DNA of 64,000 bases, taken from assembly GCF_001735805.1 (NCBI RefSeq), contig NZ_CP017248.1, positions 8,246,001 to 8,310,000 of the forward strand, read 5' to 3'. Of this stretch, positions 33,945-42,286 are shown in pieces. The DNA is from Streptomyces fodineus. Lineage in GTDB: Bacteria > Actinomycetota > Actinomycetes > Streptomycetales > Streptomycetaceae. The translations under genes and the position numbers were made by a program. The notes beneath the pieces are model-generated. The model saw only the letters and a list, made by a program, of their open reading frames with translations, ran no database searches and was not told the DNA's origin. The number at the start of each line of letters is the position of its first letter. Position 1 is the first letter of the stretch.

Positions 33945-34877
33945 GGCGCCTCCCATGGTCTCTGCCCGACCGTGCCCGCGAGTTCGCTGCGCGATAGGGC
34001 GCTGAGTGTTCCGAACATCTTGCGTAGGTGATAACTGACCGTCTGCGGCGCGCGGTTGATGCTGGTGGCGATCCGGCTGTGGTTGAGGCCGTCGCCGACC
34101 AGGGTGGCGATCATCCGGTCGATCTCTCCCAGGCCGGCCGGCCAGGGCGCCCGCGGCGGGGCGGACGGGCTCGCCGGGGTGTTCGGGCTCGCCGGGGTGT
34201 ACGGACTCGCCGCGGGCCTCGTCCGTATCGGTCCGGCCAGCGGCTCCGGGACGGGCCGCCAGAAGCGCGGTTGGGTGAAGAGCAGCCGGTCGCCGAAGCC
34301 GGCCGCGCGCCCGACATCGGTGGCCTCCTCCACCAGCGGCAACATCGTTCCGTCGGGCTGCCCGATGGGCTCGGCCACCGCGCCGAGCTCGGACTCCTCG
34401 CCGCTGAGCACGGCGAGCGGGATGACCAGCTCGCAGCGTAAGGCGATTGCGGCCAGCAGCAGCCGGACCGCCCGATGCACCCGCTCGAACAGGGCCGTGA
34501 GGTTACCCCGGCCGTCCCACCGGCGAAGATGAACGCGTTCTCCTCGCTCAGGCCCGCGGCAGCTCGATGAGCAGCCGGGCGTTTCCTTCCGTGGCGGCGG
34601 CGAGCGCCGCGAGGGTGAGTGAGGGCCGAGCGCCGACCAGGCCGGCGGTGTGTTCCCGCACCCTGTTTTCGGACACCGATCCCGATCAGAGCCGCTGGAC
34701 CCGGAACCCCTTTTGCCGCACCTCGGCCGCCACGGCCGACAGCAGATGGCTCTTTCCGGTTCCTGACGGACCTTCCATCAAAAGCAGGCAACTGGTGCCG
34801 CCTTCCACCATCGACTGGATGCGTTCCACGGGCGTTCGCCGCTCTTGCGGCATGTCCGAAAATAAACGTTCCCCCAT
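33941..34877 (-). pseudogene. LAL-type LuxR regulator with large internal deletion
   Basis: The N-terminus (from ATG 34877) has a Walker A, MEGPSGTGKSHLL, as in large ATP-binding LuxR regulators. After about 65 residues the frame breaks near 34687. Pieces of the ATPase end are readable in other frames (LAAATEGNARLLIELPRA, then GLSEENAF). The C-terminal part, from about 34480, ends in a LuxR helix-turn-helix (LNHSRIATSINRAPQTVSYH). A normal LAL has about 900 residues; fewer than 300 codons remain. The cluster may once have had a LAL activator besides the SARP. Confidence 0.75.
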
Positions 34878-34963
34878 GGCTGTAGAACTTTTCTTTTTCG
34901 GGTGTTCGAGCATTCTAGTCTTAACACAGATGTTCAGTCTCCACAGGGGCCGTTGGCCGACAA

Positions 34964-34981
34964 TTGAGCCACACTTGAGTC
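34964..34981 (+). promoter_or_regulatory. putative SARP operator before the second ATP-grasp gene
   Basis: TTGAGCC (34964-34970) and TTGAGTC (34975-34981) stand at the same 11-bp spacing as the two sbnA operators. A TAGACC element (34988-34993) is a possible -10. The ATP-grasp gene starts at 35060. Outside the heptamers the sequence differs from the repeat arms, so this is an independent occurrence of the motif. Confidence 0.65.
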
Positions 34982-35059
34982 GCACCGTAGACCGGGGTGA
35001 AACAGTGACCTCTGCGGGCCCGAGGGGCCCAGCCATCATCGAGCAGGAGCGGAGACTGC

Positions 35060-36466
35060 ATGTCGGCGGAGCGGGTAACGGCCCAGTACAACGAGGAGTT
35101 CCGCGCGCCGGGCAGTGACTTGCCCACGGTCGCCCAGCACGTCAAAGAATTCCCGACGCTCCTACCTTGGCATGGCGAGTATCTGGCCAGACCCCTCTTC
35201 GTCGCTGAGCGCGAGATTCGCGAGTTCGCCGATGACCTGCAGCACCTCGTCGAAATACAACTTTCCTTGCCGGACCGGATGTTCGGCGGCGATCTGGAAG
35301 CATTCAGGTCGGTGCTCGGCATCAGCGACGGCCACTGGGAAGCGATACGGCGGTTCGGTGGTGACGTACTGCCACCCCTCTATGGCCGAGCCGATATGTA
35401 CCACGACGGCACCTCATTCAAGCTCCTCGAAACCAATCTGGGGAGCGAGGCCGGCGGCTGGGCCCTCGCGAGTGAAATTTCCCGGGCGACGATGGAGGTC
35501 GCCGGCTTCGCCGGTTTCGCGCGCCGGAACCGGCTCGGATACGTGCATCCCGTTCGCGCCGTGGTGGAGGCGCTGCGCCGCTTCGGCGCCCAAGTGGCAC
35601 CCGGACGCGAGCCGGTGGTGGCCATGCTGGAATGGCGTGGCGGTCTGAATGACTACGGCGAGCTCGCGCTCAACTTCCAGTCCGCACTGCGCTCGGCGGG
35701 CCTCGGCATCCTGGTGGCCGAAGTCTCCGACGTGCACGAACGCGGCGGGGCGCTCTACCTTGGGGACACGAAGATCGACGTGGTCTACCGCACTTTCGTC
35801 CCGGACCAGATCGCCGACGAACCCGACGGCTGGGACCTGGTCGCACCCCTGCTGCGTGCGCACCGGTCGGGCGGGACGCTGCTGTGGACCCCGCTCTCCA
35901 GCAACATGTTCGCCAATAAGGCCTGTATGGCGCTGATTTCGGACCCGGCGCGGCGGCGCGATCTCAGCGAGGACGAGTGCCGGCTCATCGACCGGGTGTT
36001 GCCCTGGACCCGGCTGATCAACACTGACACGCTCAAGACCGACACCGACCTCGTCGACGAATGCCTGGAGCGGCGCGAGCAGTTGATCCTCAAGGTCAAT
36101 GCGCGCGGCGGCGGAGTCGGCGCCGTGGTGGGCTGGGAAACGGACGACGCCACTTGGCGGCGGGCTCTGGAGAACTCCGCCGACGAAGGATGTGTTGTAC
36201 AACAGAGAGTGATCCCCCGGCCTGAGCTTGTGGTGGACCCGGTATCCGGGGAAACCGAGGAATGGCATGCGGCCTATGGCATGTTCTACACCCCGGATGG
36301 TTGTGCAGGAGCATATGCCAAGGTGGTACCGGCCGGTTCGGGCAGCATCATCTCCATCGCGGCGCATGCCGAGGCGCGCAGCGCAGCCGTCTTCCATCAG
36401 AGCGAGCTGCCCGTCGGGGGCGAAGTGCCTGCCGAGGGCGAATTGCCAGCCGATGCAGCGAAGTAA
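35060..36466 (+). CDS. ATP-grasp-like peptide/amide ligase
   Basis: This 468-residue protein has the layout of circularly arranged ATP-grasp enzymes: an N-terminal substrate domain with LLETNLGSEAGGWA, a central region, then LILKVNARGGGVGAVVG, which provides the nucleotide-binding lysine, and VVQQRVIPRPELVV as lid/adenine strand. It shares no obvious segment with the ATP-grasp protein at 6857. It should form an amide or ester from an acyl phosphate. ATG 35060 is preceded by GAGCGGAGA. With its own putative SARP operator it belongs to the cluster, and the MFS gene follows 9 bases later. Confidence 0.75.
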   Translation: MSAERVTAQYNEEFRAPGSDLPTVAQHVKEFPTLLPWHGEYLARPLFVAEREIREFADDLQHLVEIQLSLPDRMFGGDLEAFRSVLGISDGHWEAIRRFGGDVLPPLYGRADMYHDGTSFKLLETNLGSEAGGWALASEISRATMEVAGFAGFARRNRLGYVHPVRAVVEALRRFGAQVAPGREPVVAMLEWRGGLNDYGELALNFQSALRSAGLGILVAEVSDVHERGGALYLGDTKIDVVYRTFVPDQIADEPDGWDLVAPLLRAHRSGGTLLWTPLSSNMFANKACMALISDPARRRDLSEDECRLIDRVLPWTRLINTDTLKTDTDLVDECLERREQLILKVNARGGGVGAVVGWETDDATWRRALENSADEGCVVQQRVIPRPELVVDPVSGETEEWHAAYGMFYTPDGCAGAYAKVVPAGSGSIISIAAHAEARSAAVFHQSELPVGGEVPAEGELPADAAK

Positions 36467-36475
36467 AGAGAGGCC

Positions 36476-37839
36476 ATGATGCCGCAGCATTCCCCGCGCC
36501 TTCGGCGTGGCGGCGGATTCAGACGGCCTGGGGACTGCCGGACCTTGCGGGGAAAGGCAGATTCGTCACGGCCAATCTGATCGACAGCCTGGGAAACGGG
36601 CTGGTGCTGGCGTTCACCGTTGTCTTCTTCGTGAAGACGACGTCGCTGTCACTGGCCGCCGTCGGCGCCGCGCTGACCGCCGGCGAGCTGCTCGTCCTGC
36701 CCGTTCCGCTCTTTATCGGGCGCCTGTTGGAAAAATATGGTTCGCGCACTGTGGTCGCTGTGGGCAACTGGATTTCGATGGTCGGATTCATCGGTTTCCT
36801 GTTCTCGCACGCGGCCTGGCAGATTGTGCTGTGGCAGTTCGTGGTGCAACTGGGTTCCACCGCCTTCTGGATGGGCAACAATCCGCTCATCGTGCTGGTC
36901 GCCCGGGGTGTCGAGCGGCCCCGCTGGTTCGGCTTCGTCCGGGCCCTGCGCAATGTCGGCGTCGGTTTCGGCGGCGCCGCGTCCGCGGTGGCCCTGAGTG
37001 TCGGAACCGCCGCCGGGCTGCGGGCGGTCATGGTGATCAACGTGGTCACCTTCGCCGTCGCAGGCTGGCTCGTGATCACTTTCCGGGGCGCGGACACGAG
37101 CGAGGCGGCCGCCGCCGGGCCCGCGCAGCCGAAGGCAGCCGAGCCGGAGCAGGGGGCGGGCAAAACCACCGGACGACCCTCGGGCGGCTATCGCACCGTG
37201 CTGAAGGACACCCGGTATCTGCGGCTGGTCGCGACGAACATCTCCTTCGTATTCGCCTCCAGGGTGATCAGGGTGCTGCTCGCCGTCTACGCGGCGGACA
37301 ACCTCGATGCCGGCTCGTGGATCGTCGGCGTGCTCCTCGTGCTGAACACGGCCATGGTCGCGCTGCTCCAGACGCTCGCCAGCCGGTGGATCGAGGCCCG
37401 CAGACCGGTGACGGTGCTGGTGCTGGCCCTGCTGTTCAACGCGGCGGCGTTCGTCGTCTTCGGCGCGCTGCTCGTGCTGCCCGGCTGGGCGGTGATCGCC
37501 GGGCTGCTGGTCGCGATGGTGCTCTACACCGTGGCCGAGATCCTCAGCTCGCCGCCGACCAGCGAACTGAGCGTGGTGATGGCGCCCGAGCATCTGCGGG
37601 GCCGGTATCTGGGCGTCTACCAGCTTTCCTGGTCGGTCGGCGGTGCCCTCGCCCCGGCACTGCTCACAGCGCTGTCGGAGGGCGGTGCTGCCCTGCCCTG
37701 GGTGTTCCTCACCGCGATCAGCGTACTGGCCGTACCGCTCGTGATCGGGCTCGACCGGCGGCCCGCGGCCACGAGCGAGGCCGCGTCGGCTGGGGACGTC
37801 GCCCTCTCGGCATCCGGCGGCTCTCCAGATGGCGGATGA
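36476..37839 (+). CDS. MFS transporter with a frameshifted N-terminus
   Basis: From about 36530 to 37839 the frame encodes a full set of membrane helices (GLVLAFTVVFFVKTTSLSLA onward), an MFS loop GRLLEKYGSR, a charged central loop near 37100-37180 and six further helices. The only good start, ATG-ATG at 36476/36479 behind AAAGAGAGG, lies in another frame; in the transporter frame no ATG or GTG occurs before the first helix. A one-base shift between about 36500 and 36540 would connect them. Either the gene is disrupted, or the sequence has an error, or a rare start is used. It is a second probable exporter, paired with the ATP-grasp gene. Confidence 0.75.
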
Positions 37840-38156
37840 CCGCGGTGCCGGGGCTGACGAAGGAGATCAGCCGGAGCATCACGTCGAATCCGGCGTCGTG
37901 CAGCTGGTGATCAAAGCGGCCGGGTAGGGGTACCGCCCTGTGGAAGTCACTGTCGGGGGCGTGTGGTACGTCAAAGTCGCCGGCGATCGAGACAAGCAGT
38001 TGTGCGCTGGTCCGGGCATGGTCCGGATCTTGAGCCTTGGCCGTGGCCGGATGGGCGATCCCCTGAATGTGGCCGCCGACCGAGGAGGGGACTTCGCCGC
38101 GCAGAAGGGTGTCGGACGGCCGGCGTTCTGGTCGGTCAACCGGGATCAACCGTGCA
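37840..38156. other. 317-bp gap, no supported gene
   Basis: Frames here on both strands are long only because of GC content. I see no conserved domain, repeat or RNA signal. It is the left edge of the decay zone. Confidence 0.5.
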
Positions 38157-38275
38157 GTGGAAGCGTCGACAGGCCCCTACGCCTACCTCGGAGTCAGCGG
38201 CGGCGCCGGCGCCAGTGCCTGGTCGAGCCTGACGGGCTGGAACCGACTGTCGGTAACCTTCACCACGGGCCGCGG
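38157..38275 (+). pseudogene. carbohydrate-binding module scrap
   Basis: The frame reads VEASTGPYAYLGVSGG, then WSSLTGWNRLSVTFTTG. This resembles the middle of a CBM4/9-type module of a secreted glycoside hydrolase. It is cut off at both ends. Confidence 0.4.
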
Positions 38276-38316
38276 CCGAGCCGTCGGTGGCGTTCCCCGG
38301 CCGCTGCGGACATGCC

Positions 38317-38677
38317 TCACCCCTTGCTGACCCCGGCGGTGATACCGGCGACGATGTGCCGTTGCGTCCAGAGCCATCGCCTGCTTGCTGTCGCAGGTCG
38401 GCAGGACCCGAGGAATGACCAGGTCGTTCCAGATGGCCAGGGTGAGGGTGATGACGAGGGTCGCGGTGGCCGGGCGCAGGACGGGCAGGATGACGCGCCG
38501 GTACGTGCGCAGCGGACCCGCCCCGTCGGTGGCGGCGGCCTCCTCCAGTTCGACGGGTGCGGATTTCAGGAAGCTGGTGAAGAAGAGTACGGCGTAGGGG
38601 AGACTCATCGCGGCCTCCGCGAGGATCACCGAGGCGTAGGAGTCCAGCAGTTTGAGGTCTCGCCAGGCCACCGCCAT
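38317..38677 (-). pseudogene. sugar ABC transporter permease (MalG type), internally deleted
   Basis: The frame contains the EAA loop of binding-protein-dependent permeases (ELEEAAATDGAGPLRTYRRV) and LPVLRPATATLVITLTLAIW. The N-terminal helices are absent. After VLPTCDSKQAM an internal deletion and frame change leads to the typical C-terminus QRHIVAGITAGVSKG-stop, ending at 38317. The 5' end abuts the IS481-type scrap. Confidence 0.8.
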
Positions 38678-38932
38678 CCAGTTCCTCGACTACGTCCTGC
38701 AGCGCCTGCCGTTCCAGGTCGAGGTCATCCAGACCGGCAACGGCGCCGAGTTCCAGTCCGCGTGTCACTGGCACGTACTCGACAAGGGCATCGCCCACAC
38801 CTACATCAGGCCGCGAACCCCACGGCTGAACGGCAAGGTCGAACGCTCCCACCCATCGACGCCGAGGAGCTCTACCGGCTCCTCGACGGCGTCGTCATCG
38901 ACGACGCCGAGGTCTTCAACTGCCAGGACTTG
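38676..38932 (+). mobile_element. IS481-family transposase remnant
   Basis: The frame reads AIQFLDYVLQRLPFQVEVIQ then TGNGAEFQSACHWHVLDKGI and RPRTPRLNGKVERSH, the integrase core of IS481-type transposases. The catalytic Asp of TDNGAEF is replaced by Gly. A frameshift near 38850 moves the continuation IDAEELYRLLDGVVIDDAEV into another frame. Both ends of the element are lost. Confidence 0.8.
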
Positions 38933-39174
38933 CACCTTCATCCCGTGATGACGGTGCTTTGGCGAGTAGTAGGGCTCGTCGACGGCCACGCGGTCAGTCC
39001 TGACCAGGGTGCGCAGGTGCACCGGCACGAGGACGGTTTGCTGGAAGCAGCTCAGCCGGCGCCAGCGCGAGCGCTGTTCGCCTTCGGGCGTAGATGAGCC
39101 AGGAGACGTACTCGACGACCTCATGCGGGACGTCGGGCATGGCTCGATACGGGACCAACAGGGATCCTGCGCCT

Positions 39175-39289
39175 GGGCGTTGATGAGTGAGATCATCAGC
39201 CGAACGGCCAGGAGCCCTGCCGCGTCACGAACCCCACCAGTCCTTCGCCATCAGCCCCGAACCTCAGGACGAGAAGGGTTTCACTGAGG
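39175..39289 (+). repeat. direct repeat, left copy
   Basis: About 113 bases starting GGGCGTTGATGAGTGAGATC recur with roughly 85 percent identity at 40666-40776 in the same orientation. The shared core GGAGCCCTGCCGCGTCACG is exact in both. The two copies bracket the PadR-membrane protein pair. They look like old transposable-element ends. Confidence 0.8.
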
Positions 39290-39393
39290 CGGCACGCCGG
39301 GGCCAGGTGGATGTGCCGCTGGTCAGCTTGGCCTCCAGGGTGGGCGGGGCGCTGTGAGAGTCATCCTGCCCGGGTCCTGCTGGACTCGACTAG

Positions 39394-39427
39394 TACTACG
39401 TACGACGCAGTATCGTATAACGTAGTA
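39394..39427. promoter_or_regulatory. palindromic operator before the PadR gene
   Basis: TACTACGT (39394-39401) and ACGTAGTA (39420-39427) are perfect inverted arms. A second inverted pair, TACGA/TCGTA (39401-39405 and 39413-39417), nests inside. This AT-rich spot is the promoter of the PadR gene that starts at 39454, so it is the likely autoregulatory site. Confidence 0.7.
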
Positions 39428-39453
39428 GTCAGGAGCGATGAAGGAGGTGCCTG

Positions 39454-39774
39454 ATGCCGCGTCAACGGGACCGCGTCGGATGGGCCGAACCCGCGTTGCT
39501 GATCCTGGCCAGCCTGGCCGACGGCCCCAAGCACGGCTACGCGATCACCAAGGATGTCGAGGAGCAGACGTCCATCAGGCTGGGGCCGGGCACGTTGTAT
39601 GCCGCCATCGCGCGGCTGGAGGAGAGCGGCCTGGTCGCGCCGCTGGACGAGGACGAGCGTCGGCGGCCCTACCGCATCACCGCGGAAGGCCAGACCGTGC
39701 TCGACGACAGGCTCCGGGCGATGGCTCGCTTCGCACGCACCGGGTTGACCCGACTGGGGGTGGCAAACGCGTGA
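39454..39774 (+). CDS. PadR-family transcriptional regulator
   Basis: This 106-residue winged-helix protein has the PadR signature: LLILASLADGPKHGYAITKD, then LGPGTLYAAIARLEESGLV and RRRPYRITAEGQTVL. PadR proteins are usually ligand-responsive repressors of the adjacent gene. The stop overlaps the next start (GTGA at 39771-39774). A strong palindrome lies 27 bases upstream. ATG 39454 follows GAAGGAGG at about 39440. Confidence 0.93.
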   Translation: MPRQRDRVGWAEPALLILASLADGPKHGYAITKDVEEQTSIRLGPGTLYAAIARLEESGLVAPLDEDERRRPYRITAEGQTVLDDRLRAMARFARTGLTRLGVANA

Positions 39775-40616
39775 TCAACATGGCAGCCCGGGTGGCCTTG
39801 CGGTCATACCCTCCCTCGTTCCGGGAGCGCTACGGTTGCGAACTTGAAGCACTGGTCGAGGACACCGGCGCCGGCCCGAGCGTCGTCGCGGACCTTCTCG
39901 TCGGCTCGCTGCGGGCATGGCTTCGCCCGGTGATGCCCGATGAGTCCGCCGAAGGGCGCCGGCGTCGCATGCAGGCAAGCGTCGCCACCACCTGGGTCAC
40001 CTGGTGTGCCGCACTGTATGCCCTGCCGATGCTGGACTTCATCCTGTCCGAGGAACCCGGGCTGACTCCGGACCTGGTGCGCCGACTGCTCGACGTTGCG
40101 CAGTACGCCATGTACGGCGCCGGGCTCATCGTGCTGACTGGTGGCCTCGCCGTCCTCGCGGAAACCTCCAGAACCGGCAACCGGGCCGCGTTGCGCCCGC
40201 TGGTGGCTCTCATTCCGACGCTGCCCACGTGGCTGATCGCGCCGTTCCTCCTGGTGTACGCCTCCATCGACCCGATCTCCTATTGGGTCGGAGCCTTGGC
40301 GGTGCTTGGGCCGGCAGCGTTCCTCATCACCATGGCGGTGGCACCGGCCGTCGTCGTCACCCGGTGCCGACCATCTGCCAAGGTCTTGCGGCTGCTTGCC
40401 CTGTCCGGGGTTGCCGTGGCGTTCGCCGTGACGACGACAGGCATCGCCTGCGTCGCGGCGTTGACCATGAATACCGATGACGCGGCCCAGCTGATCACGA
40501 TGCCCATACTCGCCGTCACCGTTGCCGCTTCCGCAGCGGCCCTGGTCAGCTCCGGCCGCGGAGCCAAGGCCGCACTCCATAGGGAGCGCCCGGTGGATCT
40601 TGGTGGTGACGTGTGA
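39771..40616 (+). CDS. multi-pass membrane protein of unknown function, PadR-linked
   Basis: This 281-residue protein begins with a roughly 60-residue cytoplasmic region (PPSFRERYGCELEALVEDTG, reminiscent of the RYGxELxxLxxD segment common in PadR-linked membrane proteins). At least six hydrophobic segments follow. The GTG start at 39771 overlaps the PadR stop, so the pair is coupled and probably regulated together. No enzymatic motif is visible. Confidence 0.8.
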   Translation: MINMAARVALRSYPPSFRERYGCELEALVEDTGAGPSVVADLLVGSLRAWLRPVMPDESAEGRRRRMQASVATTWVTWCAALYALPMLDFILSEEPGLTPDLVRRLLDVAQYAMYGAGLIVLTGGLAVLAETSRTGNRAALRPLVALIPTLPTWLIAPFLLVYASIDPISYWVGALAVLGPAAFLITMAVAPAVVVTRCRPSAKVLRLLALSGVAVAFAVTTTGIACVAALTMNTDDAAQLITMPILAVTVAASAAALVSSGRGAKAALHRERPVDLGGDV

Positions 40617-40665
40617 GTGAAGCTGCGATGCTCCCGCTCCAGGGCGTGCTACGAGTCCTGTTCAG

Positions 40666-40776
40666 GGCGTTGATGAGTGAGATCACCAACCGAACGACCA
40701 GGAGCCCTGCCGCGTCACGCCCCCAAGCAGCCCATCGTCATCAGCCTCGAACCGCAGGCTGAGAAGCGTTCACTGA
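40666..40776 (+). repeat. direct repeat, right copy
   Basis: Partner of 39175-39289. Starting points and length are nearly the same, with scattered substitutions. The copy ends where the Ku-like scrap begins. Confidence 0.8.
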
Positions 40777-40792
40777 CAACGGCCTTGTTCAC

Positions 40793-40954
40793 GTCGGGAG
40801 CTTGGGGGCGGGGCTTCCTCGCGGCGGCCTTCTTGCCCGGCCCTTTCCGGGCTGCTGTCTTCTTCGGGGCCTTCGGCAGCGCGTGGACATCGGCAGGCCC
40901 GTTCTCGCCGCGAGGAGCCTTCGCTCGCGATACGGACTCGTTCAGGGCGGCCAT
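40793..40954 (-). pseudogene. Ku C-terminal tail scrap
   Basis: On the minus strand the frame reads MAALNESVSRAKAPRGENGP, then ADVHALP and a lysine/alanine tail (KKTAARKGPGKKAAARKPR). Streptomyces Ku proteins end with a similar LMxALNxSVxxAKxxRGE segment and a Lys-Ala rich tail. The DNA-binding core is absent. Confidence 0.55.
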
Positions 40955-40992
40955 GGGGTCGAAGAGCTCTCCAGGTGCTGCCGGCGGTTCGG

Positions 40993-41130
40993 GCGCTGCT
41001 TACGCCCAGAAGAGCTTCGACCTGTCCTCGCTGGCGGGCCAGACGGTCACCCTGAAGTTCAACGGCGTGGAGGACTCCTCGCTCCAGACCAGCTTCGTCG
41101 TGGACGACACCGCCCTGACGACCAGCTGAT
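40993..41130 (+). pseudogene. secreted peptidase C-terminal domain scrap
   Basis: The frame reads YAQKSFDLSSLAGQTVTLKF then NGVEDSSLQTSFVVDDTAL-TTS-stop. This is the jelly-roll tail often found at the end of Streptomyces secreted proteases. No catalytic domain is left. The following 200 bases to the S14 gene show nothing I recognise. Confidence 0.6.
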
Positions 41131-41332
41131 CTTCGGGTACGGCCCCGGCCCCGCACGCGGAAGCCGTCCGCGTGCGGGGTACGCCGTACCCACCTGGTCG
41201 TTGCAGAACGCCACAAGCCGGTGCCGCCGCCCGCCGCCCGCCAATCAGAGTGGCGGAAAGCGTGTTCGAAACCGGGTACAGATTCGGGCTGCGTCGCTGG
41301 CGCGCCCGTTGTGGGGCCCTCGGCGCGCCGGG

Positions 41333-41638
41333 TCACCAACTGCTCTTGGTCACGCCGGGGAGCTCGCCCGCGTGGGCCATCTCGCGTACGCGGATGCGGG
41401 ACAGGCCGAAGGCGCGCAGGTGGCCTCGGGGGCGGCCGTCCACGCAGTCGCGGTTGCGCAGGCGGGTGGCGCTGGCGTCGCGGGGCTGTCGGCGCAGTTC
41501 CCGCTGGGCGGCGGCGTGGTCCTCGTCGGAGCTTCCGGGGAACGCGATGATCGCCTTCAGTGCGGCGCGGCGCGCGGCGTAGCGGGTCACGACGAGGCGC
41601 CGCTGCTCATTCTTCGCGATCTTGCTCTTCTTCGCCAT
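41333..41638 (-). CDS. rpsN: 30S ribosomal protein S14, zinc-independent paralog
   Basis: This 101-residue S14 lacks the CxxC...CxxC zinc ribbon of the short form and has the long C- form: MAKKSKIAKNEQRR, RNRDCVDGRPRGHLRAFGLS and the closing GELPGVTKSSW. C- paralogs replace zinc-containing ribosomal proteins under zinc starvation, freeing zinc. Its start overlaps the L28 stop by one base, so both are in one leftward operon led by a Zur-like box at 41920. Confidence 0.95.
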   Translation of the reverse strand: MAKKSKIAKNEQRRLVVTRYAARRAALKAIIAFPGSSDEDHAAAQRELRRQPRDASATRLRNRDCVDGRPRGHLRAFGLSRIRVREMAHAGELPGVTKSSW

Positions 41639-41874
41639 CAGATCTTCCCTCCCCGGGCGCGGATGCGGGCCACCGCGGCCTCGATGCCGATCGTGTCGAC
41701 GGTCTTGATGCCCTTGGCCGAGAGGGTGAGCCGGACGTGGCGGCTTTCGCTCGGCAGCCAGAAGCGCTTGTGCTGGATGTTGGGGTCGAAGCGGCGCTTG
41801 CTGCGCCGGTGCGAGCGGGAGATGCGGTGCCCGAAGCCGGGTTGCCGGCCGGTGAGTTGGCAGTGGGCGGACAT
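41638..41874 (-). CDS. rpmB: 50S ribosomal protein L28, zinc-independent paralog
   Basis: This 78-residue L28 has CQLTGRQPGFGHRISRSHRR at the start and SAKGIKTVDTIG near the end. Only one cysteine remains where the zinc form has CxxC, so it is the C- type. It is the first gene of the leftward operon, with ATG 41874 behind AAAGGAGGAAC. It is divergent from the L33 gene, with a Zur-like box between them. Confidence 0.95.
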   Translation of the reverse strand: MSAHCQLTGRQPGFGHRISRSHRRSKRRFDPNIQHKRFWLPSESRHVRLTLSAKGIKTVDTIGIEAAVARIRARGGKI

Positions 41875-41919
41875 GGCTGTTCCTCCTTTGGGTGGATGCA
41901 GCAGCACACTAGCCCTTGA

Positions 41920-41934
41920 TGAAAATGAAAACCA
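41920..41934. promoter_or_regulatory. Zur-box-like palindrome between rpmB and rpmG
   Basis: TGAAAATGAAAACCA resembles the actinobacterial Zur box, roughly TGaaAATGATTTTCA. It lies in the short divergent promoter region and could control both directions. Confidence 0.75.
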
Positions 41935-41954
41935 ATCCCATGTATGGTTTGTCC

Positions 41955-42119
41955 ATGGCCCGTAACGAACTGCGCCCGATCATCAAGCTGAGGTCCACCG
42001 CCGGTACCGGCTACACCTACGTGACCCGCAAGAACCGCCGTAACAACCCAGACCGGCTCACCCTGCGCAAGTACGACCCGCTCGCCGGCCGCCACGTCGA
42101 CTTCCGTGAGGAGCGCTGA
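41955..42119 (+). CDS. rpmG: 50S ribosomal protein L33, zinc-independent paralog
   Basis: This 54-residue L33 (MARNELRPIIKLRSTAGTGY, then RKNRRNNPDRLTLRKYDP) has no cysteine pair, so it is the C- form. It starts a rightward operon rpmG-rpmE-cobW-like-rpsR. ATG 41955 is 20 bases beyond the Zur-like box. Confidence 0.95.
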   Translation: MARNELRPIIKLRSTAGTGYTYVTRKNRRNNPDRLTLRKYDPLAGRHVDFREER

Positions 42120-42124
42120 GCGCC

Positions 42125-42286
42125 GTGAAGCCCGGAATCCACCCCGAGTACCGCCCGGTCGTCTTCCGTGACCGGGCCGCCGACCACGCCTTCCCCTTCT
42201 ACACCGGCACCCAGCGGGTCCTGGACACCGCGGGGCGGGTCGAGCGTTTCGAGCGGCGCTACGGTCGCGGAGGGAGCAAGCCGTGA
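42125..42286 (+). CDS. rpmE: 50S ribosomal protein L31 type B with in-frame internal deletion
   Basis: The frame encodes 53 residues from GTG 42125. The N-terminus KPGIHPEYRPVVFRDRAADH and C-terminus PFYTGTQRVLDTAGRVERFE are normal for zinc-free L31 type B, but the middle loop of about 30 residues (usually LTRST...SSASH) is missing. Family members have about 80-85 residues. DHAF joins directly to PFYTG, so the deletion is in frame. It probably cannot function as a normal L31, though the frame and its overlap with the next gene are kept. Confidence 0.85.
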   Translation: MKPGIHPEYRPVVFRDRAADHAFPFYTGTQRVLDTAGRVERFERRYGRGGSKP

